Of a stretch of 63,487 nt of DNA, positions 1 through 7,689 are shown in pieces; within the stretch, counting starts at the first letter, position 1; every line of letters starts with the position of its first letter. The notes under the pieces are model-generated. The model ran no database searches and had not been told where the DNA came from. It saw only the letters and a list, made by a program, of their open reading frames with translations. Made by a program: the position numbers and the translations under genes. The stretch comes from Akkermansia sp. Its GTDB lineage: Bacteria; Verrucomicrobiota; Verrucomicrobiia; Verrucomicrobiales; Akkermansiaceae. The stretch is taken from the NCBI GenBank assembly GCA_017399165.1, contig JAFQEF010000044.1, positions 1 to 63,487 of the forward strand. Direction: 5' to 3'.

Positions 1-2
1 CC

Positions 3-310
3 GTTCTGAAGTTGACCTCAACAGGTCATTATGGTATAAGGGAGTGCAAGACAAGCGCGGTAATAGTCCGGTTCTGAAGTTGACCTCAACAGGTCATTAT
101 GGTATATAAAAAATGCGTATGGCGCAAACGTGAATGCAGTTCTGAAGTTGACCTCAACAGGTCATTATGGTATAGCTTGCGTGAAAGTGCAGCGCGCCGA
201 CCCCTCGTTCTGAAGTTGACCTCAACAGGTCATTATGGTATAGTAATGCAGCGGCAAGCTATAGACCCGCAACCGTTCTGAAGTTGACCTCAACAGGTCA
301 TTATGGTATA
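3..310 (+). CRISPR. Type II-C CRISPR array (end of a longer array)
   Basis: Five identical 36-bp repeats begin at 3, 71, 139, 207 and 275. Each starts GTTCTGAAGTTGACC and ends TATGGTATA. Four spacers of exactly 32 bp (39-70, 107-138, 175-206, 243-274) are all different. The two bases before position 3 are the end of another spacer, so the array continues outside the window. The 5' GTT and the complementarity of the first ten bases to the tracrRNA at 5076-5085 set the crRNA strand as +, converging on cas2. The last repeat shows no decay. I recognised no spacer match elsewhere in the window. Confidence 0.98.
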
Positions 311-312
311 AG
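12..312 (+). promoter_or_regulatory. Promoter embedded in each CRISPR repeat (five copies)
   Basis: Within each repeat, TTGACC at repeat bases 10-15 is followed after exactly 17 bp by TATA at bases 33-36; the first two bases of the next spacer complete the hexamer (TATAAG, TATATA, TATAGC, TATAGT, TATAAG). TGG just before gives an extended -10. The -35/-10 pairs lie at 12-17/35-40, 80-85/103-108, 148-153/171-176, 216-221/239-244 and 284-289/307-312. Transcription would start about 8-10 nt into each spacer, leaving a guide of about 22-24 nt. Short promoters in repeats are known from the II-C systems of Neisseria and Campylobacter; their use here is inferred. Confidence 0.8.
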
Positions 313-314
313 AC

Positions 315-359
315 AGCATCCAAGTAGATGAAAATCATTTACTTGGATGCTGAGCTTTT
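315..359 (+). terminator. Stem-loop ending the CRISPR array
   Basis: A perfect 12-bp stem (315-326 with 340-351) with a 13-nt loop is followed by GAGCTTTT. It lies 4 bp past the last repeat, between the rightward array and the leftward cas operon. It is well placed to stop transcripts started in the last repeat, which has no spacer after it. The T run is short, so termination strength is uncertain. Confidence 0.6.
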
Positions 360-391
360 CTCACGAATAGAGTTTTGTGTGGGTAAAAATG

Positions 392-691
392 CTACCAAAA
401 AAGGACGAATTTCGGGAAAGGTTTGGGTGGAGGGGGTACAGAATCCTCGCCTAATAGGATAATTTGTTGATCCCAAACGGAGTTTTCCATGGGGAAGAGT
501 CGAATATCGCCATCGGGCACTTGCTGAGCCACACGACGCATATAGCGGATGACGCGGTCAATCTCATGGTCCTCGCCCTCAAACATATATAGGCTGAACT
601 GTACACGTTTACCGCCCAAAGCCTCAAATTCTTTACGCAAGAGGGTCTGGTGCTTGGTTTCCGGTACATCATAAGCAAGCATCACGAGCAT
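392..691 (-). CDS. cas2: CRISPR-associated endonuclease Cas2
   Basis: Cas2 is the small partner of Cas1 in spacer acquisition; two Cas2 dimer subunits bridge two Cas1 dimers. The protein has about 99 residues, the normal size, with the ferredoxin-like start MLVMLAYDVPE whose Asp8 is the conserved acidic residue, followed by a segment with QFSLYMFEG. The start at 691 is chosen because upstream in-frame codons add a stretch foreign to the family; Met at 682 is possible. It overlaps the 3' end of cas1 by 23 bp, so it is the last gene of a cas9-cas1-cas2 operon. No csn2 or cas4 lies beside it, as expected for subtype II-C. Confidence 0.92.
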   Translation of the reverse strand: MLVMLAYDVPETKHQTLLRKEFEALGGKRVQFSLYMFEGEDHEIDRVIRYMRRVAQQVPDGDIRLFPMENSVWDQQIILLGEDSVPPPPKPFPKFVLFW

Positions 692-1571
692 GGAGAGAAA
701 ATGGGCGAAAGAGAGAGGGATTTTGAGCAAGTAGCGCGCGCGTGAAAGATTCTACCACCAAACGAATGATGGTGCGCAGGCGGAAACGGTGGTCGGCATA
801 GCTCCAGTGGTCTTCCATCATTTCCGCAAAGCGGCCTGCCATGAATTTGATATTATGCATTTCATCCAAATAACGCATAACATAAAGCTCTACACAGCAA
901 CGGAAGGGTTCAATGAGGTCGCAGGCAAGGCTGGGGCGACTTCTGCGTAACTTATGGATGACCCCGATACCGGGCTCTATGCCGGAGGCAATGCATTGCC
1001 ATTCGATGGCATGGTACAGGAACCCATAGCCGTAATTGAGCGCCACATTGAGGGGTCCCTGCGCTTTACGGCGCTCTCGCGTAAAGAGATCTTGAGAGGC
1101 TGCGCGAAAGTATTTTGCCCAAAAGAAACGTGCCCATTTAGCCTCCAACCGCAGAATGCGATTGAAAGAGTTGGATGCCAGCTTAGGTAGCGGGGCAAGG
1201 GAAGGCTCTAGAGCACGCACTAAGGCGTGTTGATTGGCCACCTTGGTAAAGAGTAGGTCGGATGCCAATTGGGTGGCATGCCGGGGTTTTAAGGTGCATA
1301 GGCGGTAGGTGGCATCGGGGTTGACATAACGGCAGCGGGGGAGCAGGGACGAGGTGAGCCATTTTTCCATCTGTGTATCCCACCGTGCCATGACAACGGG
1401 GCATTGTTGCGCTACCGTGCAAAGAGCAGCCTGGCTCCACCGTGCGTGTGAAGCCAGGCATTGCAAAGACCCCAATACCTGAAGAGCGATTTTTTTGTCG
1501 CCACAATGTAACATGCCGTCTTTGAGATGCATATCGGCATGCTCGTTCATCAGGATGAGGTGGTGTATCAT
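669..1571 (-). CDS. cas1: CRISPR-associated integrase Cas1
   Basis: Cas1 is the metal-dependent integrase that inserts new spacers into the array with Cas2. Its 300 residues match the family length. The catalytic set is visible: Glu143 in RLEAKWARFFWAKYF, His206 in GVIHKLRRSRPS, and Asp218 in SLACDLIEPFR. Its ATG overlaps the cas9 stop codon as ATGA (1568-1571), and cas2 overlaps its own end, so the three genes are translationally coupled. No sign of decay. Confidence 0.96.
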   Translation of the reverse strand: MIHHLILMNEHADMHLKDGMLHCGDKKIALQVLGSLQCLASHARWSQAALCTVAQQCPVVMARWDTQMEKWLTSSLLPRCRYVNPDATYRLCTLKPRHATQLASDLLFTKVANQHALVRALEPSLAPLPKLASNSFNRILRLEAKWARFFWAKYFRAASQDLFTRERRKAQGPLNVALNYGYGFLYHAIEWQCIASGIEPGIGVIHKLRRSRPSLACDLIEPFRCCVELYVMRYLDEMHNIKFMAGRFAEMMEDHWSYADHRFRLRTIIRLVVESFTRALLAQNPSLFRPFSLHARDACL

Positions 1572-4500
1572 AAGGGGGAATTTAATTTTAATGCGAATGC
1601 GTATTCACTAGCATCGGGGGGGAGGCCAATTAAAATAGCTAATTCTGTCGAGCTGTTGAGCATTTTTGATTTTCTATCTTTGAGAGAAATGGCTTTGAAT
1701 TCAACATATTTTGCTGTGCCTAATGCCGTAATATGCCCCCAAGTTGTTATTGCTTTTGGGTGATTAAGCATGTCAATATTTCCTGATTTTTGTAATTTCT
1801 CTACATATTTAGAATTAACTTCAAAATTGAGAAGAAAGACATCCCCCTTACGGAAATTTCCGACCTTTACTGCATGAGGAGGTAGTTTGCCACTAATCAT
1901 CTCATGTAAGTCTTTGGCTTTATTTTTAGCTAAAATCTCCAATAAATACCGTGGAGCATTTTTCGTACCACGCCAAGGCAGCCCCATGCGCTTGAGTCCT
2001 GCAAGAGCAGCTGCAGTGGGGATAAGTTTTTTGTAATATTCCCAACGTTTTTTCTTGGTATTCCAGCCGAGCCAAAGCTCGAGCCTGTCATTGGAGGCGG
2101 AGAGACTGCGCAGTTGGTCAAAAACATTCTCGGGTGTAATGATGCCGTTCCATCCGAGAGGCGAATTATCGAGATTCCCTTTGCTACCGAATTTCCAGAT
2201 GTTTTTTACAGGTGTGCCATTATTGAGTTTTAGCGGTTTTGGTGTTGCGTTTTTGTCTGCTTTTGTGGCAGCTTGGCAATCAATAAGCCAAGATTCGAGT
2301 TTTTTCTCGGAGGGGATATCTTTTGAGGGTATGCCCATACGTTTGAGAATATCATAAAGTTCTCCGGCGGTCTTAACCTTATCGGGGGAGAGAGGGGTGC
2401 GCTGATGGGTGAGACCTTTGTTATCTACGCTCCAGAAAGTACTGTCGCCGAGAGATTTGTATTTACTGCGACTATTGATTTTGACGATGGGGCATTCTTC
2501 ACCATCGTGCAGTAATTCTTGGAAATCCGGTGTATCGAGGCCTTCTATACACATGAGTCTACGGTTCTTCCCATCAATTTCAGTTTGGAAAATACCGCGG
2601 TAGAGGACATCGTTCATACCATCCGGGGGAAGACAAGACATAACAGCAGCATCGAGCCTGTGATGGCGGTTATCTGAGCGGTCTTTGTTATAATCCGGAC
2701 TCAAGAAACTTCGTCGAGCTGCTGCGGTATATACACCGCAGGGGTTGCCGATATGAGTGCGGATGGCTTCAGAATCACCGGCGATACCCATCCAAATGGC
2801 TGCCATGCGCCTGAACTCACGAGCTAGTTGCGCTGTACGAGTGGTATTGTTGAAGTCTGGGAAGCTGGTTTCTCCGTTGGGAATGAAGGAGAAAATCTTT
2901 CTCTTAGCTTCGCTCCAAGAGAATTGGGAAGATTGTTTTAACATTTCTTCCCATGACAACCAACCGGGAAGCGCAGCTTCTGCTGCCTCTGCCGGGGTTC
3001 TGTTGTCCATGGCTTTGTTGATTTCAGCCGTGGTGAGAACAAGGTTATCTGCCATGTATAGACCGCCTCTGGAATCCGGGTAAATGTGAGCTAATTGGAA
3101 TTTAGCGGAGAATAAATCTTCCTTGGCAAGTTCTATACCGGTAAACGGGCAAATGGCAGGCTTTTTATCAGTTCCCCCTTGTTCGGTGTAGAGTTTCATG
3201 CGCAGTTGTTCTGCATGAGAGCAATTAGTTTTATTAAATAGTTCTGCAAGTTTTTCTCTGCGTTTACGGTTTTCCTCTTGTGCCTTTTGAATTTCTTTTG
3301 CCTGTTTTGTATTGATGGCTGCGTTTTTAATGCATTCAATAATACAATAGTCGGGAGCGGTCTTACCACCGAGTTTTTCTTGTAATTTATCTGACAAGAA
3401 AAGGCGTTGTAAGAAACCGAGTGTGGAAAACTCCGCTGTTTGTTTTTTCAGGGTTCCCAGTAGTGTTTGTACCTGAGGATAAATGCCGCCGCAGGCATCT
3501 ATTTCTGCGCGTTTCAGGTACAGTCCGCTATCTTTTTTCCAAAGCTCCATGCTATCAGCATTGTAGTTATTACCGTTGCAAGTTGCTGCATCAACCATGG
3601 CTTTTGCTGCAGAAACAGACATGGATGCACGACCATGGCGTAAATTAGCTGCCGGAGCAACAATATCTTTGAGTTGTTCCGTTTGAGCTTTGTTCCACTC
3701 TCCGCTTGCAAGTTTCAAGTTCATTTTTTTCAGGGCCTCTTCCATTTGTTTCTTTGCATCTGCCCATTTATTAACATTGCCGGTAATAGCATTCATTAGT
3801 GCCTGTATAGCACCCTCCGGCAATTTTGCTCGATATGCAGGTAACTTGCCTGCCTGTAGTTCGAATGTACGCACAGAAACAAAGTCTATCAGTTTCCAGC
3901 ACCGTATGGCGATATCTCCGGAAACACCGCATTTCTCAGAGGGAAGGCCCAACCAGTCGCAGTAGGGGCATTGCTTGACTTTCTTTTGATAATGACGTGA
4001 TGCTTCCTTAGGTGTTTTGCGATTATAATGGAAAATGGCGTGTTGTTTGTCTTCCCATGTTAAACAAGGGCGGAAAAGCGCAGCTTCGAATGAGTCCGCA
4101 TTTTCAATCAGGTCTGCATGGCGGTGTATGATGTTGGTAAGGTGCTCTTTCACGTGAGCTCGCGGGTAATTTTTACCACGGGCCTTTTTTTCGTTTATTT
4201 TGTTTTTGACGTATTTCTCGAGAGTAGCGGCGATACCTTCTTTATCTGCGACTTTATGCCGAGCTTGAACGAGTTTCACCCAATCCTCTACTTGTTCTTG
4301 TTTGAGCTCTTTGTTGTTATGGGTGAGCATAGGGGTGCTTTTAATAAGGAAGTCCATCATTTCCTTATCAACATAGGCAGAACTTACCCATTGTTTGGCA
4401 TCTGTTAATGCGGTGCCGGTTCCCCACGGCATTTCCTGTGTGTTGCCGATGCTTTGAGAGGCATCATCATCGTTCATGGCAAAGTAATCATACCCTCTTC

Positions 4501-4915
4501 TCAGTACGCATGAGCGTATGCAAATGGAGAGTGCTTCCTTGGATGCCAGTTTACCGTTGATGGCTCGATAGCGGAGTTTGAAAGGATCTGTGCGAGACAT
4601 GATGTCATCATTCACCCAAGGGAGACCGTGCTTTTCGAACAGAGCTTTGAGTCGACGCATGCGTGTTTTGCGGTTTTTACGAGCGTGGCGAGATGCGCGG
4701 AAAGCGCGTCGAGTGGCTAGTGCTTCTGCTTCCGGTAAATCAACCAACAAAGATTTGGAGTATATCCATTCTTGTCCTTTACGGATGGTGATGCCAATGC
4801 CTTCTATGCCGATATCGAGTCCGAGTACTACGGTATCAGGTGCAAAGAAATCGTGCCCGTTCCAGTATTGGAGCGCGTTGAGACGGTGTTTATCTGAGGA
4901 AAAATCTATATTCAT
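1568..4915 (-). CDS. cas9: RNA-guided DNA endonuclease Cas9, type II-C
   Basis: Effector nuclease that uses a crRNA:tracrRNA pair to cut target DNA. At 1115 residues it is in the II-C size range. Domains in order: RuvC-I with Asp34 in VVLGLDIG; Arg-rich bridge helix about 68-94; an alpha-helical recognition lobe; RuvC-II with Glu527 in CIIECIK; HNH with His610 in AHIYP, then Asn624 and Asn633; RuvC-III with HHRLDA at 751-756; a C-terminal PAM-interacting part. All catalytic residues are present, so it should be active. A cysteine set (316, 319, 329, 339) in the recognition lobe could bind zinc. No good Shine-Dalgarno site precedes the ATG; the GGAGG around 4957 is too far away, and no nearer upstream start exists in frame. 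Confidence 0.97.
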   Translation of the reverse strand: MNIDFSSDKHRLNALQYWNGHDFFAPDTVVLGLDIGIEGIGITIRKGQEWIYSKSLLVDLPEAEALATRRAFRASRHARKNRKTRMRRLKALFEKHGLPWVNDDIMSRTDPFKLRYRAINGKLASKEALSICIRSCVLRRGYDYFAMNDDDASQSIGNTQEMPWGTGTALTDAKQWVSSAYVDKEMMDFLIKSTPMLTHNNKELKQEQVEDWVKLVQARHKVADKEGIAATLEKYVKNKINEKKARGKNYPRAHVKEHLTNIIHRHADLIENADSFEAALFRPCLTWEDKQHAIFHYNRKTPKEASRHYQKKVKQCPYCDWLGLPSEKCGVSGDIAIRCWKLIDFVSVRTFELQAGKLPAYRAKLPEGAIQALMNAITGNVNKWADAKKQMEEALKKMNLKLASGEWNKAQTEQLKDIVAPAANLRHGRASMSVSAAKAMVDAATCNGNNYNADSMELWKKDSGLYLKRAEIDACGGIYPQVQTLLGTLKKQTAEFSTLGFLQRLFLSDKLQEKLGGKTAPDYCIIECIKNAAINTKQAKEIQKAQEENRKRREKLAELFNKTNCSHAEQLRMKLYTEQGGTDKKPAICPFTGIELAKEDLFSAKFQLAHIYPDSRGGLYMADNLVLTTAEINKAMDNRTPAEAAEAALPGWLSWEEMLKQSSQFSWSEAKRKIFSFIPNGETSFPDFNNTTRTAQLAREFRRMAAIWMGIAGDSEAIRTHIGNPCGVYTAAARRSFLSPDYNKDRSDNRHHRLDAAVMSCLPPDGMNDVLYRGIFQTEIDGKNRRLMCIEGLDTPDFQELLHDGEECPIVKINSRSKYKSLGDSTFWSVDNKGLTHQRTPLSPDKVKTAGELYDILKRMGIPSKDIPSEKKLESWLIDCQAATKADKNATPKPLKLNNGTPVKNIWKFGSKGNLDNSPLGWNGIITPENVFDQLRSLSASNDRLELWLGWNTKKKRWEYYKKLIPTAAALAGLKRMGLPWRGTKNAPRYLLEILAKNKAKDLHEMISGKLPPHAVKVGNFRKGDVFLLNFEVNSKYVEKLQKSGNIDMLNHPKAITTWGHITALGTAKYVEFKAISLKDRKSKMLNSSTELAILIGLPPDASEYAFALKLNSPL

Positions 4916-4972
4916 ATGTATGTGATGTAGTGTAGCGATGTAAATTGAGGGTTGCTAACCTCCTGTTCTGCT

Positions 4973-5000
4973 AGTCTATCATTTAGGACTCGATTGTCAA
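4973..5000 (-). promoter_or_regulatory. cas operon promoter
   Basis: Read on the minus strand: TTGACA (complement of 4995-5000), a 16-bp spacer, then TAGACT (4973-4978) with TG one base before it. Initiation near 4966 would leave a leader of about 50 nt before cas9. No other good -35/-10 pair was seen between cas9 and the tracrRNA. Confidence 0.65.
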
Positions 5001-5040
5001 CAAAAAAGAAAATAATTTTTTCAGTGCAATAATTTTTTTC

Positions 5041-5069
5041 TTGTCAAGAGGCGGAGAAAGTGTTAAATT
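5041..5069 (+). promoter_or_regulatory. tracrRNA promoter
   Basis: TTGTCA (5041-5046), 17 bp, TAAATT (5064-5069), with TG at 5061-5062 forming an extended -10. It fires away from cas9. A start about 7 nt downstream falls at the first base of the anti-repeat core at 5076. Confidence 0.6.
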
Positions 5070-5075
5070 AAAGTC

Positions 5076-5186
5076 ACTTCAGAACCGGCACTCGTGGAGG
5101 CCATAGGGCAGGCGTAGGAGAGCGCTTATTCCACGGTTAAAGTGTGACTCCATACATACCCCCGCTAGTCGGGGGTTAATTTTTTT
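5076..5186 (+). ncRNA. tracrRNA
   Basis: Bases 5076-5085 (ACTTCAGAAC) are the exact reverse complement of the first ten bases of the CRISPR repeat. GTC at 5073-5075 would add three more pairs after a one-base bulge in the crRNA. Downstream are a long stem closed by CGTGGA/TCCACG and an intrinsic terminator: stem ACCCCCG/CGGGGGT (5158-5164 with 5170-5176), then TAATTTTTTT. Position next to cas9 and opposite strand suit a II-C tracrRNA. Anti-repeat and terminator are seen directly; the exact 5' end is inferred from the promoter. Confidence 0.88.
5158..5186 (+). terminator. tracrRNA intrinsic terminator
   Basis: Seven-base-pair GC-rich stem (5158-5164 with 5170-5176), 5-nt loop, followed by a tract of eight T in ten bases. 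Classic Rho-independent form. Confidence 0.85.
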
Positions 5187-5259
5187 GGGGAGTCCAAGCT
5201 TGACGCCGGGCGGGCAGGGGAGTAGGATAGTGAGTGTAGGGATAGTAGGAGTAAGAGTT

Positions 5260-5508
5260 ATGGATGCAGGTGCAGGTATGGGAGAATCCCGCAAGAGGGG
5301 GTGGGTGGCATTGTTGTTGCTGCTGTTGGGCTTTGTGGGGTTGAATGGCATGCAGCGCTTTTATTTGGGGCGGGTGTGGACGGGTATGCTGCAGCTGGTA
5401 ACTCTGGGCGGTTTGGGGCTGTGGCAACTGGCAGATGCCGTGCTGCTGGCCTTGGAGGTACTGCGAGACGGCGCAGGCAAAAGGGTGCTGCTGACGCGCC
5501 ACCGTTGA
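5260..5508 (+). CDS. TM2 domain membrane protein
   Basis: Small inner-membrane protein of 82 residues. After a short polar N-terminus (ESRKRGW) come two hydrophobic segments with the TM2 pattern: the first ends before QRFYLGR, the second contains GGLGLWQLADAV. TM2 proteins are widespread; their role is not settled. The start at 5260 is preferred over an upstream ATG at 5185 because AGGAG lies 8 nt ahead of it, one of few good ribosome sites in this window, and because the upstream ATG overlaps the tracrRNA end. It stands alone and converges on rpsI. Confidence 0.85.
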   Translation: MDAGAGMGESRKRGWVALLLLLLGFVGLNGMQRFYLGRVWTGMLQLVTLGGLGLWQLADAVLLALEVLRDGAGKRVLLTRHR

Positions 5509-5544
5509 AATGTTGCGCGCGGTATGAACGTGTATTTTGTGTAA

Positions 5545-5583
5545 TAAAAAACTCCCTGCGCAGTGGAGACGCAGGGAGTTTTG
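5545..5583. terminator. Bidirectional terminator between TM2 gene and rpsI
   Basis: Perfect 10-bp stem ACTCCCTGCG/CGCAGGGAGT (5551-5560 with 5570-5579), with an A run on its left and TTTTG on its right, so it can stop transcripts from both sides. It ends the rplM-rpsI operon on the minus strand. Confidence 0.85.
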
Positions 5584-5627
5584 TAAAAGAGGGTCTTGTG
5601 CGGCTGTGAGAAAGCCGGTTGGGAGCA

Positions 5628-6032
5628 TTAGCGCTTGCTGAACTGGAAGCGCTTGCGGGCGCCGGGGCGACCGGCCTTTTTGCGCTCCTTCATGCGGGAG
5701 TCACGAGTGAGGAGACCTTGCTCGCGGAGGGCGGCGCGGAACTCTTCATTGAGCATGACAAGGGAGCGAGCGATGGCAAGGCTCATGGCACCGGTCTGAC
5801 CGTGGATACCACCACCCTTGGAGACGATGCGAACATCGTACTTCTTCATGGTGTTGGTGGCATAGAAGGGCTGCAGAACGACGTTCTGGAGAGCGTCTGT
5901 GGGGAGGTACTCCTCAAAGCTGCGGCGGTTGATGGTGATCTTGCCGGACTTACCTTCCTCAACGGGGGTGAGCCAAGCGTGGGCGATAGCCTCCTTGCGG
6001 CGGCCGGTAGCGTTGTAAGGGGTGGTAGACAT
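5628..6032 (-). CDS. rpsI: 30S ribosomal protein S9
   Basis: Ribosomal small-subunit protein whose basic C-terminal tail reaches the decoding centre. The 134 residues carry the family start GRRKEAIAHAWL, the central GGGIHGQTGAMSLAIARSL and the terminal RPGARKRFQFSKR, in which the final Lys-Arg is conserved. It lies 16 bp after rplM in the standard rplM-rpsI operon. Confidence 0.98.
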   Translation of the reverse strand: MSTTPYNATGRRKEAIAHAWLTPVEEGKSGKITINRRSFEEYLPTDALQNVVLQPFYATNTMKKYDVRIVSKGGGIHGQTGAMSLAIARSLVMLNEEFRAALREQGLLTRDSRMKERKKAGRPGARKRFQFSKR

Positions 6033-6048
6033 GGTTAGTTAAAATTGG

Positions 6049-6480
6049 TTAGGCGATTGTAACAGCTTCCGGGGTCTGGGCGGCGTGGGGGTGCTCAGCA
6101 CCGGCGTACACCTTGAGGCGAACAGCCTGGGCGCGGCCCTGACGAGTGTGGGGAACCATGCCGAGGATGGCATGCTCAACGATTTGCTCCGGGTGCTTGC
6201 GGCGGAGCTTGGCGGGGGTTGTTACAACCTGATTGCCAACGTAGCCTGTGTAGCGGGTGTAGATCTTGGCACGCTCTTTGTTGCCGGTGAAGATGGCCTT
6301 GTCGGCATTCACAACGATGACATAGTCACCACAGTCAACGTGGGGAGTAAAGATGGTTTTGTTCTTTCCACGCAGCAAGTTAGCGGCCTGAACGGCGAGC
6401 TGACCGACAACCACGTTAGCGGCGTCAATCACATACCACTTGCGCTCAATATCCTGGGCTTTGGCAGAGAAGGTTTTCAT
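6049..6480 (-). CDS. rplM: 50S ribosomal protein L13
   Basis: Early-assembly large-subunit protein, 143 residues, with the family blocks KWYVIDAANVVVGQLA, GDYVIVVNADKA and VEHAILGMVPHTRQGR. First gene of the rplM-rpsI operon, driven by the promoter at 6543-6571 with a leader of about 55 nt. Confidence 0.98.
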   Translation of the reverse strand: MKTFSAKAQDIERKWYVIDAANVVVGQLAVQAANLLRGKNKTIFTPHVDCGDYVIVVNADKAIFTGNKERAKIYTRYTGYVGNQVVTTPAKLRRKHPEQIVEHAILGMVPHTRQGRAQAVRLKVYAGAEHPHAAQTPEAVTIA

Positions 6481-6542
6481 AATTGCTATATTTGTTCCTG
6501 TTTAGGCTTTCGCCGGTCGACCCTCCTAGGTCGGGGTGGGAG

Positions 6543-6571
6543 ATTCTACTCTTATTTTCTGAGTATGTCAA
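6543..6571 (-). promoter_or_regulatory. rplM-rpsI promoter
   Basis: Minus strand: consensus TTGACA (6566-6571), 17 bp, TAGAAT (6543-6548). The leader holds a small stem closed by CGACC/GGTCG near 6517-6532, which might be an autoregulatory site; that part is speculative. Confidence 0.75.
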
Positions 6572-6632
6572 CCGCTTTTTGTGATTTCAGGGCTTTTTTT
6601 TGAGAATTTTTCGGGAATTTGACAAAAAGCGC

Positions 6633-6661
6633 TTGCAAAGTAGGCGTTTGCACATTAAACT
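6633..6661 (+). promoter_or_regulatory. infA promoter
   Basis: TTGCAA (6633-6638), 17 bp, TAAACT (6656-6661). The leader begins with a near-palindrome (6662-6682) built on GCGCGC that could fold into a stem ahead of infA. The -35 resembles those of several other promoters in this window. Confidence 0.6.
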
Positions 6662-6715
6662 ATGTGCGCGCAGCGCGTACATAGGCGCCCGCACCGCAAC
6701 AAGAATTAACAGATA

Positions 6716-7078
6716 ATGGCAAATCCCCAGAATAATAATCGCAGCGGCAAGCCGCAGCAGCGTAATAATAATGGTTCCCGCCCGGGAAATAACAACAACG
6801 GTCGCCCCGGTATGCGCCCGTCAACAGCTCCTGCCAAGCCCAAGAAGGTGGTGGTAGAGGAGGATAGCGAGAAGGAGATTGAGATGGAGGGTGTGGTGTC
6901 TGCTGTGCTTGCGGGGACAATGTTCCGCGTGAAGGTTGCCAGCGGCCACGAGTTTTTGGCCCACATCTCCGGCAAGATGCGCAAGCGTTTTATTCGACTT
7001 GTTGTGGGTGACCGCGTGAAGATTGAGGTATCCCCCTACGATATGACCAAGGCCCGCATCACCTTCCGCCTGAACTGA
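6716..7078 (+). CDS. infA: Translation initiation factor IF-1 with Asn-rich N-terminal extension
   Basis: IF-1 binds the ribosomal A site of the 30S subunit with IF-2 and IF-3. Residues about 50-120 are the usual OB-fold: [20 protein letters not shown], then [32 protein letters not shown]. Ahead of it is a foreign stretch of about 48 residues rich in Asn, Arg, Gly and Pro, making 120 residues against about 72 for a standard IF-1. The in-frame Met at the core (residue 57) is too far in to start a complete domain, so the extension is probably translated. No Shine-Dalgarno site is seen. Confidence 0.95.
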   Translation: MANPQNNNRSGKPQQRNNNGSRPGNNNNGRPGMRPSTAPAKPKKVVVEEDSEKEIEMEGVVSAVLAGTMFRVKVASGHEFLAHISGKMRKRFIRLVVGDRVKIEVSPYDMTKARITFRLN

Positions 7079-7115
7079 TTTTTCACCCAACCACGGCGGG
7101 CAACGCCCGCAAGAT

Positions 7116-7147
7116 AAAAGCCGCAGCTGAAAACTGCGGCTTTTTTA
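7116..7147 (+). terminator. infA terminator
   Basis: Stem AAAAGCCGCAG/CTGCGGCTTTT (7116-7126 with 7134-7144) followed by T. A smaller hairpin, GCGGGC/GCCCGC near 7096-7110, precedes it. Confidence 0.85.
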
Positions 7148-7199
7148 GGCTTGCGGGTTTGTGTCATTATTGAAAACTCTCGCTACATGCCGGGTCTCA

Positions 7200-7631
7200 T
7201 TACACATGGAGGTGCGCCAGGTATAGGATGCTGAGGAAGAGCCCCCAAAGCACCAGTGCCAAGCTCAGGCCGTGGGGGCCGTAGTTGAGGTGGTAGGCAA
7301 CGGCGGTGTGAAAGTCCACGAAGTGCCAGTGTTTGAAAAGGAGGGAGGCGGTTGCATTAAGCAGGCCGATACCGAGTGTGGCTGCCAGCATGTAAAAGGC
7401 AAAGCTGCCGGCGGCAGCGTTTCCCCACGGGTATGGCGGGCAGGGCATGCAGATAACCCAAAATAAAAGAGCAATGAGAAATAGCAGGTAGAGCAGCACC
7501 ATGGCCCCGGCAATGTTTTTGTAGGGGGAGATACGGCGTTGCAGTGCCTCTTGAGCAGAGACGGAGAGTTTTTTGGGGGCGTCGAAGCTGAGAAAGCTTT
7601 CCACTAATTCTTTAAGAATGTCCTCTATCAT
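7200..7631 (-). CDS. Unknown membrane protein, four transmembrane segments
   Basis: 143 residues. A charged amphipathic N-terminus (MIEDILKELVESFLSF) is followed by about four hydrophobic segments: GAMVLLYLLFLIALLFWVI, FAFYMLAATLGIGLL, a weaker one around TAVAYHLNY, and LSLALVLWGLFLSILYL. No known domain recognised. An upstream in-frame ATG at 7661 falls at the edge of the stem-loop overlapping the rho stop, so 7631 is preferred. It follows rho on the same strand and may depend on read-through of that stem-loop. Confidence 0.65.
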   Translation of the reverse strand: MIEDILKELVESFLSFDAPKKLSVSAQEALQRRISPYKNIAGAMVLLYLLFLIALLFWVICMPCPPYPWGNAAAGSFAFYMLAATLGIGLLNATASLLFKHWHFVDFHTAVAYHLNYGPHGLSLALVLWGLFLSILYLAHLHV

Positions 7632-7660
7632 GGGGTGATTGGGGCTACAGCAAGAAATCA

Positions 7661-7689
7661 AAATCTCGCAGCGTTTAGCTGCGAGATTT
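7661..7689 (-). terminator. Stem-loop overlapping the rho stop codon
   Basis: Twelve-bp stem AAATCTCGCAGC/GCTGCGAGATTT (7661-7672 with 7678-7689) whose loop contains the rho stop codon. On the minus strand it is followed by TTTTGATTTCTT, a fair U tract. It would end rho transcripts. Confidence 0.7.

Noticed and set aside
5176..5628. Minus-strand open frame of 150 codons opposite the TM2 gene
   Set aside because: Crosses a bidirectional terminator and lies antisense to a gene with a good ribosome site.
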